A stretch of DNA of 64,000 nucleotides from Thermanaerothrix sp034436175 (lineage in GTDB: Bacteria > Chloroflexota > Anaerolineae > Anaerolineales > Anaerolineaceae): the NCBI GenBank assembly GCA_964427505.1, contig CAYRUO010000001.1:413621-477620 (forward strand), read 5' to 3'. The translations under genes were made by a program, and so were the position numbers. The notes beneath the pieces were generated by a model, which saw only the letters and a program-made list of their open reading frames with translations, did not search any database and was not told the origin of the DNA. Shown one piece after another: positions 16,355-23,642 of the stretch (positions are counted from its first letter, which is position 1; each line of letters begins with the position of its first letter).

Positions 16355-17620
16355 ATGTTCATTGATGAGGCCAGGATTTACGTTCGTTCGGGCAAAGGCG
16401 GGGATGGGATTGTCCACTTCCACCGTGAAAAGTACGTTGCCCGCGGTGGCCCGGATGGGGGTGACGGCGGGCGAGGGGGAGATGTTATCCTGGAGGTTTC
16501 GCCTTCCCTGAATACCCTGGTCAAGTTTCGTTACCAACGCCGTTTCATCGCGCCGGATGGTGAACGCGGGGGCCCCAATAACATGACCGGGCGTTCGGGT
16601 GAAGACCTGATTATCCCGGTTCCACCGGGCACGGTCGTTTATGATGATGATACTGGTGAGTTACTGGGGGATTTAACCGAACCCGGACAGCGTTTGATAG
16701 TATGTCGTGGGGGACGTGGGGGGCGTGGTAACGCGCGTTTTGCTACCCCTCGCAATCAGGCGCCGCGAATTGCGGAAAAAGGGGAGCCCGGGCAGGAGCG
16801 CAACCTGCGTTTGGAACTGAAATTGATTGCTGATGTGGGCATCGTTGGGGTACCTAACGCGGGGAAATCCAGTTTCCTTGCGGCGGTGACCAACGCCAAA
16901 CCCAAGATTGCCGATTACCCCTTTACCACACTTGAGCCCAATCTCGGCGTTGCCGATCTTGATGCGAACACATCCCTGGTCTTGGCGGATATCCCGGGGT
17001 TAGTCGAAGGGGCTCATCGGGGTGTAGGTTTAGGGGATGCCTTTTTGCGCCATATTCAGCGCACCAAGGTGTTGATTCATCTATTGGACGGGCTTTCACC
17101 CGATCCGGTGGCGGATTATGCTCAAATCAACAGCGAATTGGCACTGTTCGATCCCGAATTGACGCGCAAGCCCATGATTGTAGCCCTCAATAAGATTGAC
17201 CTCCCTGAGGTTCAGGAACGCTGGCCGCAAATTCAACAAGCGCTCAAGGAACGCGGCGTAGAGGCAACGGCAATCTCAGCCCTGCGTAAAATCGGTTTGC
17301 AGCCGATTTTATGGCAGTGTGCTGAATTGGTGAAACAAGCGCCAGCAGTACCGGTTAGAGAAGAACTCCCGGTGTATCGCCCTGCCGCCGATCCGCGTGC
17401 TTTCCAGGTTATCCGTTTGCCGGATGGGAGTTTCAAGGTAACGGGCGAAGCCGTAGAACGCGCTGCCGCCATGACCTATTGGGAATACGAGGAATCGGTG
17501 CGCCGTTTTCAGAAACTCATGGAAACCTTAGGTGTGGATGAAGCGCTACGCCAGGCCGGGGTCCAAAACGGGGACACAGTTTTCATCGGTGATCATTTTG
17601 AACTCGAGTGGCAGGAATGA
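16355..17620 (+). CDS. obg: GTPase Obg (ObgE/CgtA)
   Basis: Essential ribosome-associated GTPase acting in 50S assembly and stress signalling. The glycine-rich Obg fold occupies roughly residues 1-158 (RSGKGGDGIVHFHREKY, GGPDGGDGGRGGDV), followed by a TRAFAC G domain with GVPNAGKSS (G1), DIPGLVEGAH (G3) and NKIDLPE (G4), and a C-terminal OCT-type extension of about 85 residues ending in GDHFELEWQE. I start at ATG 16355; an upstream in-frame TTG at 16340 would add five residues (MGWWG). It overlaps nadD by ATGA. Length 421 residues is normal for OCT-containing Obg. Confidence 0.96.
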   Translation: MFIDEARIYVRSGKGGDGIVHFHREKYVARGGPDGGDGGRGGDVILEVSPSLNTLVKFRYQRRFIAPDGERGGPNNMTGRSGEDLIIPVPPGTVVYDDDTGELLGDLTEPGQRLIVCRGGRGGRGNARFATPRNQAPRIAEKGEPGQERNLRLELKLIADVGIVGVPNAGKSSFLAAVTNAKPKIADYPFTTLEPNLGVADLDANTSLVLADIPGLVEGAHRGVGLGDAFLRHIQRTKVLIHLLDGLSPDPVADYAQINSELALFDPELTRKPMIVALNKIDLPEVQERWPQIQQALKERGVEATAISALRKIGLQPILWQCAELVKQAPAVPVREELPVYRPAADPRAFQVIRLPDGSFKVTGEAVERAAAMTYWEYEESVRRFQKLMETLGVDEALRQAGVQNGDTVFIGDHFELEWQE

Positions 17621-18222
17621 GACGATTGGGAATCTTTGGGGGAACCTTTGATCCCCCTCACGTGGGGCATCTTATCCTGGCGTCCGAAGCCGCCGATCAA
17701 CTAGGGTTGGATCGGGTGTTGTGGGTTCTGACCCCTGACCCACCTCATAAACGTGGACAACCCATCACGCCCCTTGCCATTCGCTTGGAATTGGTCATAG
17801 CAGCGATTCAGGACGATCCACTATTTGAACTTTCGTCGGTCGAGATTGATCGCCCGGGACCGCATTATGCCGTGGACACCCTCCACATCTTACATAACCT
17901 CTTTCCAGAGGATGTACTGATTTATCTGATCGGTGGGGATTCGCTCCGCGATTTACCGACCTGGCATCAACCCTTGGAGTTTCTTAGGGCTTGTGATGGT
18001 TTAGGGGTCATGCGGCGGCCTGGCGATGCGGTGGACCTTTCTTACCTTGAAGCCGTTTTGCCGGGTCTGGAGCGTAAGGTGATGTTTGTGGATGCTCCCT
18101 TGTTGGAGATTTCGTCCTCCCAGATTCGCCAGCGCGTTGCGGGAGGTAAGGCTTATCGCTATTACCTCCCGCCCCAAGTTTATGCGCTGGTGGAGAAATA
18201 CCGATTATATCGTGCTACTTAA
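17617..18222 (+). CDS. nadD: Nicotinate-nucleotide adenylyltransferase
   Basis: Adenylates nicotinate mononucleotide to deamido-NAD, a shared step of NAD synthesis and salvage. The nucleotidyltransferase motif GTFDPPHVGH is at residues 9-18 and the second signature ISSSQIRQR near the C-terminus; 201 residues. The ATG at 17617 overlaps the obg stop (ATGA), which I prefer over an in-frame GTG at 17608. Obg-NadD pairing is common in bacteria. The window also encodes nicotinate phosphoribosyltransferase (39014-40357), so two steps of the Preiss-Handler route are present, though at separate loci. The 3' end overlaps the converging lipoprotein gene by 8 bases. Confidence 0.95.
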   Translation: MRRLGIFGGTFDPPHVGHLILASEAADQLGLDRVLWVLTPDPPHKRGQPITPLAIRLELVIAAIQDDPLFELSSVEIDRPGPHYAVDTLHILHNLFPEDVLIYLIGGDSLRDLPTWHQPLEFLRACDGLGVMRRPGDAVDLSYLEAVLPGLERKVMFVDAPLLEISSSQIRQRVAGGKAYRYYLPPQVYALVEKYRLYRAT

Positions 18223-19102
18223 CGTTTAGTTCGAGCGAACCAACTCCCATTTGAATCTCGATCAGAAGCCGCGCTCCACTGCCGCTTTTTTCATAGACTC
18301 CATCACGGATACTCCATGTACCATGTGGGGTAATGTTGTTCAATCCCCCAGTAATTTCAATCCGTGCCGGCATTTCTTCGGGGATAATCAACACAACTTG
18401 TGAGACCCCGGATTTGATCTGTACCTTGGTGTCCTGGCTTAATTCTCCTGAAAAATCGAGCGTGTAGGCGCCGGTGCCTCCCTCGAAGACAATTTCGGCG
18501 GCATTAGCATTGCCCAGACCCACCAATTCGACCTTGGATGCTCCGGTGCGGTAGCGCAGTTGTTCCATCGGTAAGGGGTTAGGGGTGTTGAACGCGACTC
18601 GTGCTTCACTGGCACCATCTGAGATGTGTAATCGGGTCAGAGGAACACCGCTCAAATCAAGTTCTCCCTTATAGGCTCCGGCGTTGATGCTCAAATCAAG
18701 AGGATAGTTCCCTAATTTCAGGTCCCATTCGTTGATGGTGTCTTTAGGAAATGCAAGTTGCCCGTCGGTTTGACGCTGGGTCAGGGTGAGGGCATTTTCT
18801 CCTCGCAGGATCTGGGGTTCCCACTCGGGAACGTTGTAGCGAATACTGCCCTCAAGCAACCCCTCAGCACCGGCTTGAAGTCTCAATTCGCCCATACCCA
18901 TTTCCAGACGAAGGCGGATCGGTTGAGTTGCGCCTGCGGGTAGGGGCTCGTCAATGGTCATGACCCGGGGGGTGGTGACTTGCACGGTAGGCACGCGCAA
19001 ATTGGGCAGATTTACGGTGATGGAGCAGGCTAACGAGGTGATGAGTAATAAGCCTGTTAAGAGCATAAGGGTACGGGTAAACATCCATGCTGTATTTTTC
19101 AT
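18215..19102 (-). CDS. Lipoprotein with toastrack/LiaF-C-like beta domain
   Basis: Predicted exported lipoprotein of 295 residues. The N-terminus has a basic head, hydrophobic core and lipobox LITSLAC (lipidated Cys about residue 26). The rest is beta-rich and repetitive in hydrophobic-polar alternation (for example LDLSINAGAYKGELDLSG and LIIPEEMPARIEITGG), typical of the toastrack/DUF4097-like domains also found at the C-terminus of LiaF. Such proteins act in envelope-stress sensing in other bacteria, but no specific role is established here. An AAGGAG site overlaps the stop codon of the preceding gene, so it is the last gene of the sigma-factor operon. Confidence 0.72.
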   Translation of the reverse strand: MKNTAWMFTRTLMLLTGLLLITSLACSITVNLPNLRVPTVQVTTPRVMTIDEPLPAGATQPIRLRLEMGMGELRLQAGAEGLLEGSIRYNVPEWEPQILRGENALTLTQRQTDGQLAFPKDTINEWDLKLGNYPLDLSINAGAYKGELDLSGVPLTRLHISDGASEARVAFNTPNPLPMEQLRYRTGASKVELVGLGNANAAEIVFEGGTGAYTLDFSGELSQDTKVQIKSGVSQVVLIIPEEMPARIEITGGLNNITPHGTWSIRDGVYEKSGSGARLLIEIQMGVGSLELNVK

Positions 19103-19105
19103 GGC

Positions 19106-20170
19106 TTACTCCTTGGGAGTTTTTTCTTCTTCGGGGGTCGCAGGTGAAGGGCGAACGATTTCGGGGCGGGGCGCAGAGAGGGAAGAGGGCGGGGCAGTGC
19201 GGAAGACCTGTGTGCCAAAGCGGCTCAGCAGTACAGCACCCAATCCCCAACAACCGATGAGGAAACTGAGCAAACCGCCTAGGCAGAAGACAAATCCCAG
19301 CAAATACAACACAAAGCCTAGCACCAGCGCGCCGATCCCGGCCGCCAGAGGCGGGCTCCAAACGCTTTTGAAGAGTTCGGCCAGGCGATTGCCAATTTCA
19401 TAGCCTACCGCGACCCATCCTAGGAGTAATGCCAGGGCAAGAATGATGATCCCGATGAGCGCCACAGGAATGAGGATGATGGTGATGAACAGGATAAGAA
19501 TCACCGCCGGCATAACCAGCAGTGTTAGCAACCCCAACCCGCCGCTCAGAAATGGCTCATGGATCAGTGTTTGGCTGATGCGGTCTAGAGGGGTGGGAAG
19601 GAGTAGGGCAATAAGTAGGGCTAAGATGGCAACCGCCAGTGTGCGCAGGAGATCGAGGAATGTGCGTTGGAGGAAGTTGAACGGCTCAGAGGGAAGGTTA
19701 ATCCAGGGTTGCCAGCGGAAGATCGGCATGCGCCAGACGTTCCCAGTAGGGGTGAAGGTATCTAGTGTGCCCATCAAATTGGCCTTTTCAAGCCCGGATA
19801 TGGAGGAGGCTACGGCATGGATATCGCCGCGGATGACCGCTCCCTCTTCAAGTTCGATGGTTGCTCCAACGGCATTGATGCTGGCGACGACCTCACCCGC
19901 CAATTTCAGGCTTCCTCCTAGTAGGTCAACATCGCCGTTGACTGTGGCCCCCTTTTGGATGTCGGCTAGCCCACCGATGACGATGAGATCGCCCTCTAGC
20001 GTTTCACCACTGCGAAGTGTGAATGTTTCTCCAATAACGAGGCGATCTCCACTGTAGGTTTGAGGCATGGAAGATGAAGGTGGAAACGCCAAAGCAGGTT
20101 GCCATATCCCTAACAGTAGGAACAGGCTGATAAGTGATGCAAGCCATACGGTGCCGGTTTTTGCTTTCAT
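19106..20170 (-). CDS. Exported bactofilin-like repeat protein with membrane domain
   Basis: A 354-residue protein with a signal peptide (cleavage expected after PALA, near residue 28), then a run of parallel-beta (polymer-forming cytoskeletal/bactofilin-like) repeats at about 40-130 (TLEGDLIVIGG, ATVNGDVDLLGG, AVIRGDIHAVAS), followed by several hydrophobic helices (about 180-310) and a charged, proline-rich tail. In plain bactofilins the repeat domain is cytoplasmic; here the signal peptide implies it faces outward. It overlaps the anti-sigma gene by 4 bases and is followed by the lipoprotein after 3 bases. I infer an envelope-stress or surface-structure role from the operon, not from the sequence itself. 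Confidence 0.72.
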   Translation of the reverse strand: MKAKTGTVWLASLISLFLLLGIWQPALAFPPSSSMPQTYSGDRLVIGETFTLRSGETLEGDLIVIGGLADIQKGATVNGDVDLLGGSLKLAGEVVASINAVGATIELEEGAVIRGDIHAVASSISGLEKANLMGTLDTFTPTGNVWRMPIFRWQPWINLPSEPFNFLQRTFLDLLRTLAVAILALLIALLLPTPLDRISQTLIHEPFLSGGLGLLTLLVMPAVILILFITIILIPVALIGIIILALALLLGWVAVGYEIGNRLAELFKSVWSPPLAAGIGALVLGFVLYLLGFVFCLGGLLSFLIGCWGLGAVLLSRFGTQVFRTAPPSSLSAPRPEIVRPSPATPEEEKTPKE

Positions 20171-20706
20171 GGTGACTTAACTCCTCGAGAGGTGAATTTG
20201 GTCAAGGCATATAACCAGGTACCAAGCGGGAGGATAGTCCACGTGTAAAGGAATAGACCAAAGGTGGCTATCCAATAAGGGGGGATCTCACGTAACCAGA
20301 AGGTGAGAGCGTAGCGGAGTTGGAGCCAAGTGAAGGGAAGACGGGAGAGCATGCGGATAATATTTGAAATCGCTTCGGCAACGACAGCAGAATCAAAGAA
20401 TAGGATCAGCAGAGTGACCATACTGGTGACCACTAAAAGCGCCACACTGGCTAGTCCCACACTCCATTTCCAGAACATTTGCTGGGTCTGCCGGGAGCGG
20501 GCAAGCGCGTAAGACTGCCAGCGATTGGCAAAGCCCGGTGTGGGGGCGTGCAAGGGGGGAGAAAGAAGCGCTCGTTCTACCTCTTGCCAGGCTTGATAGG
20601 TTTCGAAACAATGAGAGCAAGTGGATAAATGGCGTTCTAAATCCTGGGGTTGGATCTCCGCCTTTTTTGTTTCGCAAAACCAAACCTCAGTAGGCAGGTG
20701 CTTCAT
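20167..20706 (-). CDS. Anti-sigma factor with zinc-finger (zf-HC2) and membrane helices
   Basis: Likely membrane-bound anti-sigma factor of 179 residues. An HxxxCxxC zinc-anchor motif (HLSTCSHC, about residue 28) is followed by a first membrane helix at about 85-107 and further hydrophobic segments toward the C-terminus. The ATG at 20706 lies within the 3' end of the sigma factor gene (20-base overlap), the normal coupled arrangement for ECF pairs; an earlier in-frame start at 20775 would lie fully inside the sigma gene and add a non-homologous tail. The family binds its sigma factor until an envelope or redox signal releases it. Confidence 0.85.
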   Translation of the reverse strand: MKHLPTEVWFCETKKAEIQPQDLERHLSTCSHCFETYQAWQEVERALLSPPLHAPTPGFANRWQSYALARSRQTQQMFWKWSVGLASVALLVVTSMVTLLILFFDSAVVAEAISNIIRMLSRLPFTWLQLRYALTFWLREIPPYWIATFGLFLYTWTILPLGTWLYALTKFTSRGVKSP

Positions 20707-21274
20707 GGGCTTTCTCCTTTGGGGTCGAAAGATGATGGTGTTCCTGCCACATGTGGGCGATTTTCTGACGGGCACGGTGCAGACGACTTTTTACTGCACT
20801 GACGGAAAGAGAGAGGGTTTCGGCCATTTCCAGTTCACTCATTTCATACCAATAACGCAAGATCAGGATGGCGCGTTCGTGGGGTTCCAAACGCATAAGT
20901 AGGTGTTGGATGTGCTGACATTCTTCACGGCGGGCATATTGGCTTTCAGGACTGGGTTCGGGGCTGGGAAGGATCTCGTCCATCCATTCCTGAATGTTCT
21001 CTACCGGCGTGCGGCGTTTACGCAGTTGGTCAATGCAGTAGTGAGCAGCAATGGAGAGCAGCCAGGTTAAGAATGGGCGAGACTGATCATAGCGGTGGAG
21101 GGCTTGGAAAGCACGCCAAAAGGTCTCTTGCGCGGCATCTTCGGCCTCTTGGGCATCGCCTAACATACGAAAGCACAGATTGTAGACCTGAGTCTGGTAG
21201 GTGGCCACGACCTGGCTAAAGGCGTTGATATCATGGGAAATATCCTTTAAGATGCCCGGGTCAAATTCGGCCAC
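20687..21274 (-). CDS. ECF-type RNA polymerase sigma factor (SigE-like)
   Basis: Sigma-70 family factor of 195 residues with only regions 2 and 4. Region 2 contains DAQEAEDAAQETFWRAF and the promoter-melting FLTWLLSIAAHYCIDQLRKRR; region 4 has the helix-turn-helix MAETLSLSVSAVKSRLHRARQKI. It starts at GTG 21274 behind GGAG and is first in a four-gene operon with its anti-sigma factor and two envelope proteins. Autoregulation is usual for this class, and a possible ECF-type promoter lies at 21339-21315. Confidence 0.93.
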   Translation of the reverse strand: MAEFDPGILKDISHDINAFSQVVATYQTQVYNLCFRMLGDAQEAEDAAQETFWRAFQALHRYDQSRPFLTWLLSIAAHYCIDQLRKRRTPVENIQEWMDEILPSPEPSPESQYARREECQHIQHLLMRLEPHERAILILRYWYEMSELEMAETLSLSVSAVKSRLHRARQKIAHMWQEHHHLSTPKEKAHEAPAY

Positions 21275-21314
21275 CGTGATGCTCCATTCGCCTCTTGTGC
21301 TTTCTGCTTTAATC

Positions 21315-21339
21315 TACGCAGAAAGTTCGGTTGGGTTTC
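21315..21339 (-). promoter_or_regulatory. Possible ECF sigma-dependent autopromoter
   Basis: On the minus strand GAAACC (21339-21334) is followed after 15 bases by CGTA (21318-21315), resembling the GGAACC-N16-CGTC class recognised by many ECF factors; about 40 bases before the GTG. Two short motifs only, so tentative. Confidence 0.3.
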
Positions 21340-21368
21340 TGGTTCTGGGTGCGAGTAGTTTGTGGTGA

Positions 21369-22292
21369 CTAGTCATCCGAGACCGATTCTGCAGGTTGAG
21401 CCTTGGCGGTTGTGGGCGATGGTGAAGAGGTTGTCAATAAGACCTGGCCCTGTGAAAGAAGCATAGCCACAAAAATCAAGAGGGCGCCAAACCACTGCAT
21501 CGGCTGAAGTTTTTCTCCCAATAATAACGCGCCAAAAAGCGCGGCAAACACGGCTTCACTGCTAAATAGGATGGCGGCATCTGCCGGTGGAGCATGGCGT
21601 TGACCAATGACCTGCAGTGTAAACGCCAGGCTGACGATGAATACGGCCGAGTAAAGAGTGGCGAACAGGGTTGCTGGGCTCAGGTTTTGAAGGGTTATGG
21701 AGAGAGTGCGCCCAACAATGGCGAGATTCAATAAACCGCAAACCAGTGCCTGACCGGCAGCAAAAAGGAAAGCATTCATGCGTTGGGCAGCTTGGCTTAC
21801 TGTTATCACATGGAGCGCCCAAACGAAGGCGCCGCCCAGGATGATGGTATCGCCTGGGCTCAGGCGAATATGCAGCGAACCACTGCTCAACAGTGATGTG
21901 CCTAAGACGGCCATCCCGGCGGCCGGCCAAACATACCAGCCTGGGCGTTGACGCCCGAAAATGAAGAGTAATAGGGGGATAATAACAACATATAGACCGG
22001 TGATAAACCCTGCATTTGCGGCGGTTGTGCTCGCAATCCCGATTTGCTGGAGCGTACTTCCCCCAAACAGCAAAGTGCCGCCCAGAAAGATCCATTTCCA
22101 TTCTTGAAGTTCAGATGGTAGGCGCAAGCGTAAGCCGAGGGCTAATAGAACTCCCCCGATGGTAAATCTCAAGCCATTGAAAACGAAGTTGTTAACCTCA
22201 GTGGCGGCGATTTTTTGCGCCACAAAGCCACTGCCCCAGATGACAGCCACCAGCAACAGAATGAAATCGGATTTCAAACGCGTGTTTTTCAT
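21369..22292 (-). CDS. EamA-family (DMT superfamily) transporter
   Basis: Ten-helix permease of 307 residues formed by two EamA repeats. The N-terminal IWGSGFVAQKIA and the mid-protein repeat with a second IFSSEAVFAALFGALLLGEKL are typical. Members export amino acids, nucleosides or other small metabolites; the substrate cannot be read from the sequence. It lies between the sigma factor operon and the dodecin gene on the same strand, with an 89-base gap to dodecin that holds a hairpin. Confidence 0.85.
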   Translation of the reverse strand: MKNTRLKSDFILLLVAVIWGSGFVAQKIAATEVNNFVFNGLRFTIGGVLLALGLRLRLPSELQEWKWIFLGGTLLFGGSTLQQIGIASTTAANAGFITGLYVVIIPLLLFIFGRQRPGWYVWPAAGMAVLGTSLLSSGSLHIRLSPGDTIILGGAFVWALHVITVSQAAQRMNAFLFAAGQALVCGLLNLAIVGRTLSITLQNLSPATLFATLYSAVFIVSLAFTLQVIGQRHAPPADAAILFSSEAVFAALFGALLLGEKLQPMQWFGALLIFVAMLLSQGQVLLTTSSPSPTTAKAQPAESVSDD

Positions 22293-22320
22293 GATAATTG
22301 CCTTGCCGCGGGGTTTCGTC

Positions 22321-22351
22321 TAAACTCATCCCCGGCTTTGAGTTTATTTTT
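22321..22351 (+). terminator. Plus-strand intrinsic terminator in the EamA-dodecin gap
   Basis: TAAACTCA (22321-22328), 10-base loop, TGAGTTTA (22339-22346), then TTTTT. The T-run is on the plus strand although both flanking genes run leftward, so it would stop antisense transcription across this region rather than end a known gene. Confidence 0.45.
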
Positions 22352-22381
22352 GGGTTTTGAGGCGCTGGGTTAGCCTTGTGA

Positions 22382-22588
22382 TTAATCCTCTAAAGTAAAC
22401 CCAATTTTTACCGTTACTTGCCACTGTCCGACATGATCGTTCTCAATGCGCCCCCGGATTTCACTCACCTCGAACCACTGCAAATGGCGCACCGTGCGCG
22501 AGGCTCGTCCAATCGCGGTTTGGATCGCATCTTCAATGCTGACATCGGAGGTACCCGTAATTTCGATGGTTTTATAGACCTTATTCAT
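22382..22588 (-). CDS. Dodecin
   Basis: Small (68-residue) flavin-storage protein that assembles into a hollow dodecamer. The sequence MNKVYKTIEITGTSDVSIEDA, the WFEV strand and the C-terminal WQVTVKIGF match the family. ATG 22588 lies 6 bases after a perfect AGGAGG; an in-frame ATG 54 bases upstream has no homology. The conserved tryptophan that stacks on flavin is present in HLQWFEV. Its neighbours do not suggest a specific flavoenzyme. Confidence 0.93.
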   Translation of the reverse strand: MNKVYKTIEITGTSDVSIEDAIQTAIGRASRTVRHLQWFEVSEIRGRIENDHVGQWQVTVKIGFTLED

Positions 22589-22673
22589 CGCCTGCCTCCT
22601 CTTACTATCTGTGAACCTAATCCCAATGCTGGTAAACCTCAAGATAATCTAATTCTAAGCCAAAAATATTGAA

Positions 22674-22701
22674 TTGAAAGGTACGGATATCCTGGTATAA
22701 T
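22674..22701 (+). promoter_or_regulatory. Strong promoter upstream of the structured RNA
   Basis: TTGAAA (22674-22679), 16-base spacer, perfect TATAAT (22696-22701); transcription should begin near 22708. This is one of the best vegetative promoters in the window, and no protein start follows for about 270 bases. Confidence 0.75.
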
Positions 22702-22707
22702 TAATTC

Positions 22708-22847
22708 ATACACGGGTTTTGACCTTGAAAGCGGAGGCTAGCCGGTCCACGGCACCTTGGGTTGTTTTTAACCGATTTGTCCCTTCTCGGCTGAGGTCAA
22801 GTGAAAATCTAATGTGCCTTTCACCCCTGCGGGGTGATTTTTATTTT
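22708..22847 (+). ncRNA. Unassigned structured RNA (riboswitch-like leader or small RNA)
   Basis: About 140 bases bounded by a strong promoter and a perfect terminator. A consistent fold can be drawn by hand. CAC (22711-22713) pairs with GTG (22801-22803) and, after a 5-base bulge, TTGACCTT (22719-22726) with GAGGTCAA (22793-22800). After a GAA bulge, AGC/GAGG (22730-22737) pairs with TTCTC/GCT (22785-22792) around one G-G mismatch. Two hairpins close the junction: GCCG-GTCCA-CGGC (22741-22753) and GGTT-GTTTTT-AACC (22760-22773). I do not recognise it as SRP RNA, 6S, tmRNA, T-box, TPP, SAM-I or other common classes. It precedes the SET-domain gene (ATG 22982), so it may be an attenuating leader or a separate small RNA. 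Confidence 0.5.
22821..22847 (+). terminator. Intrinsic terminator ending the structured RNA
   Basis: TCACCCC (22821-22827), TGC loop, GGGGTGA (22831-22837), followed by TTTTTATTTT. From its end to the SET-domain ATG, 22848-22981 is untranslated as far as I can see, apart from a 9-codon frame considered and set aside. Confidence 0.88.
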
Positions 22848-22981
22848 GGAGGTGCGTTTTGGTGTGGAATAGTTTGAGAGCATGGAAGTAGTTAGGGTAA
22901 GACGGTAACTTGGTGCGGTAGCGATCACATGGATTTTTAAGGCAATTAGAGCGAGACTTTTGGATGTAAAGAGAGGATGTT

Positions 22982-23524
22982 ATGCAGTTCAATACGTTTT
23001 CTTATTGTTCGCCTAAATTGGAACTGCGACCTTGCCCGGATAAAAAGGGACTAGGACTCTTTGCACGCGAACCGATTATGGCAGGGGAACTCTTAGCGGT
23101 TTGGGGCGGTCAAGTATTGACCGGGGCACAGGTGCGGCTCCTGCCTGTCGAGCGCCGCATTCACAGCATTCAAATTGAAGAAGATCTTTACATGGTACCC
23201 TTAACGCATGGTGAACCGGCAGACTACTTTAATCATTCCTGCGACCCCAACTGTGGCCTGAGTTCGCCGATCACCCTGGTGGCGATGCGAGACATTGCTG
23301 TGGGCGAAGAGGCTTGTTTTGATTACGCAATGAGCGATTCAAGCGATTATGATGAGTTTGAATGCCACTGCGGTTCACCTCACTGCCGGGGCGTCGTAAC
23401 AGGTCGTGATTGGATGCTCCCCAGTCTTCAGGAACGATATTGGGGGTATTTTTCCCCTTACTTGCAACGGCGGATCGAAAAAATGCGCCAGGCGATGGCC
23501 AATCTGTCCTTAATGGGTAGTTAG
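22982..23524 (+). CDS. SET-domain protein lysine methyltransferase
   Basis: A 180-residue SET-domain protein, predicted to use S-adenosylmethionine to methylate a protein lysine. Hallmarks are the N-terminal GLGLFARE, the NHSCDPNC motif that forms the SAM pocket pseudoknot, the ACFDYAMSD segment with the active-site tyrosine, and a post-SET zinc-type CHCGSPHCRG that normally supplies part of the substrate channel. All catalytic landmarks are present. The substrate is unknown; bacterial SET proteins are scattered and often thought to come by transfer from eukaryotes. The start is ATG 22982 with GAGAGGATGT just upstream. The next gene encodes a SAM-degrading enzyme, and the structured RNA lies upstream. 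Confidence 0.9.
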   Translation: MQFNTFSYCSPKLELRPCPDKKGLGLFAREPIMAGELLAVWGGQVLTGAQVRLLPVERRIHSIQIEEDLYMVPLTHGEPADYFNHSCDPNCGLSSPITLVAMRDIAVGEEACFDYAMSDSSDYDEFECHCGSPHCRGVVTGRDWMLPSLQERYWGYFSPYLQRRIEKMRQAMANLSLMGS

Positions 23525-23585
23525 CCCTGGGGACTGTGGGTGTTATGAAGAAGTGGTGGGGAATTTTTATCCCCGACCGTGGTAA

Positions 23586-23600
23586 GATTCTGCCAGAATC
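23586..23600. promoter_or_regulatory. Perfect inverted repeat before the SAM hydrolase gene
   Basis: GATTCTG-C-CAGAATC, a 7-base perfect dyad with a single central base, 42 bases before the GTG start. The size and position suit an operator, but no regulator in the window is obviously connected to it. Confidence 0.35.
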
Positions 23601-23642
23601 GAAACTTGGTCCTTTGGGTGACTCTTCGAAACGGGAGAAAAC

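Noticed and set aside
22708..22847. SRP RNA, 6S RNA, tmRNA, tRNA or common riboswitches as identity for the structured RNA
   Set aside because: The SRP tetraloop/asymmetric-loop sequence, tRNA arms, T-box consensus, TPP and SAM-I core sequences are not found, and the fold does not match 6S; left unassigned.
22862..22891. Nine-codon frame (GTG start, GGAGG upstream) with two Trp codons before the SET gene, like a leader peptide
   Set aside because: It lies after the terminator, no second terminator follows, and the downstream gene has no tie to tryptophan; likely chance.
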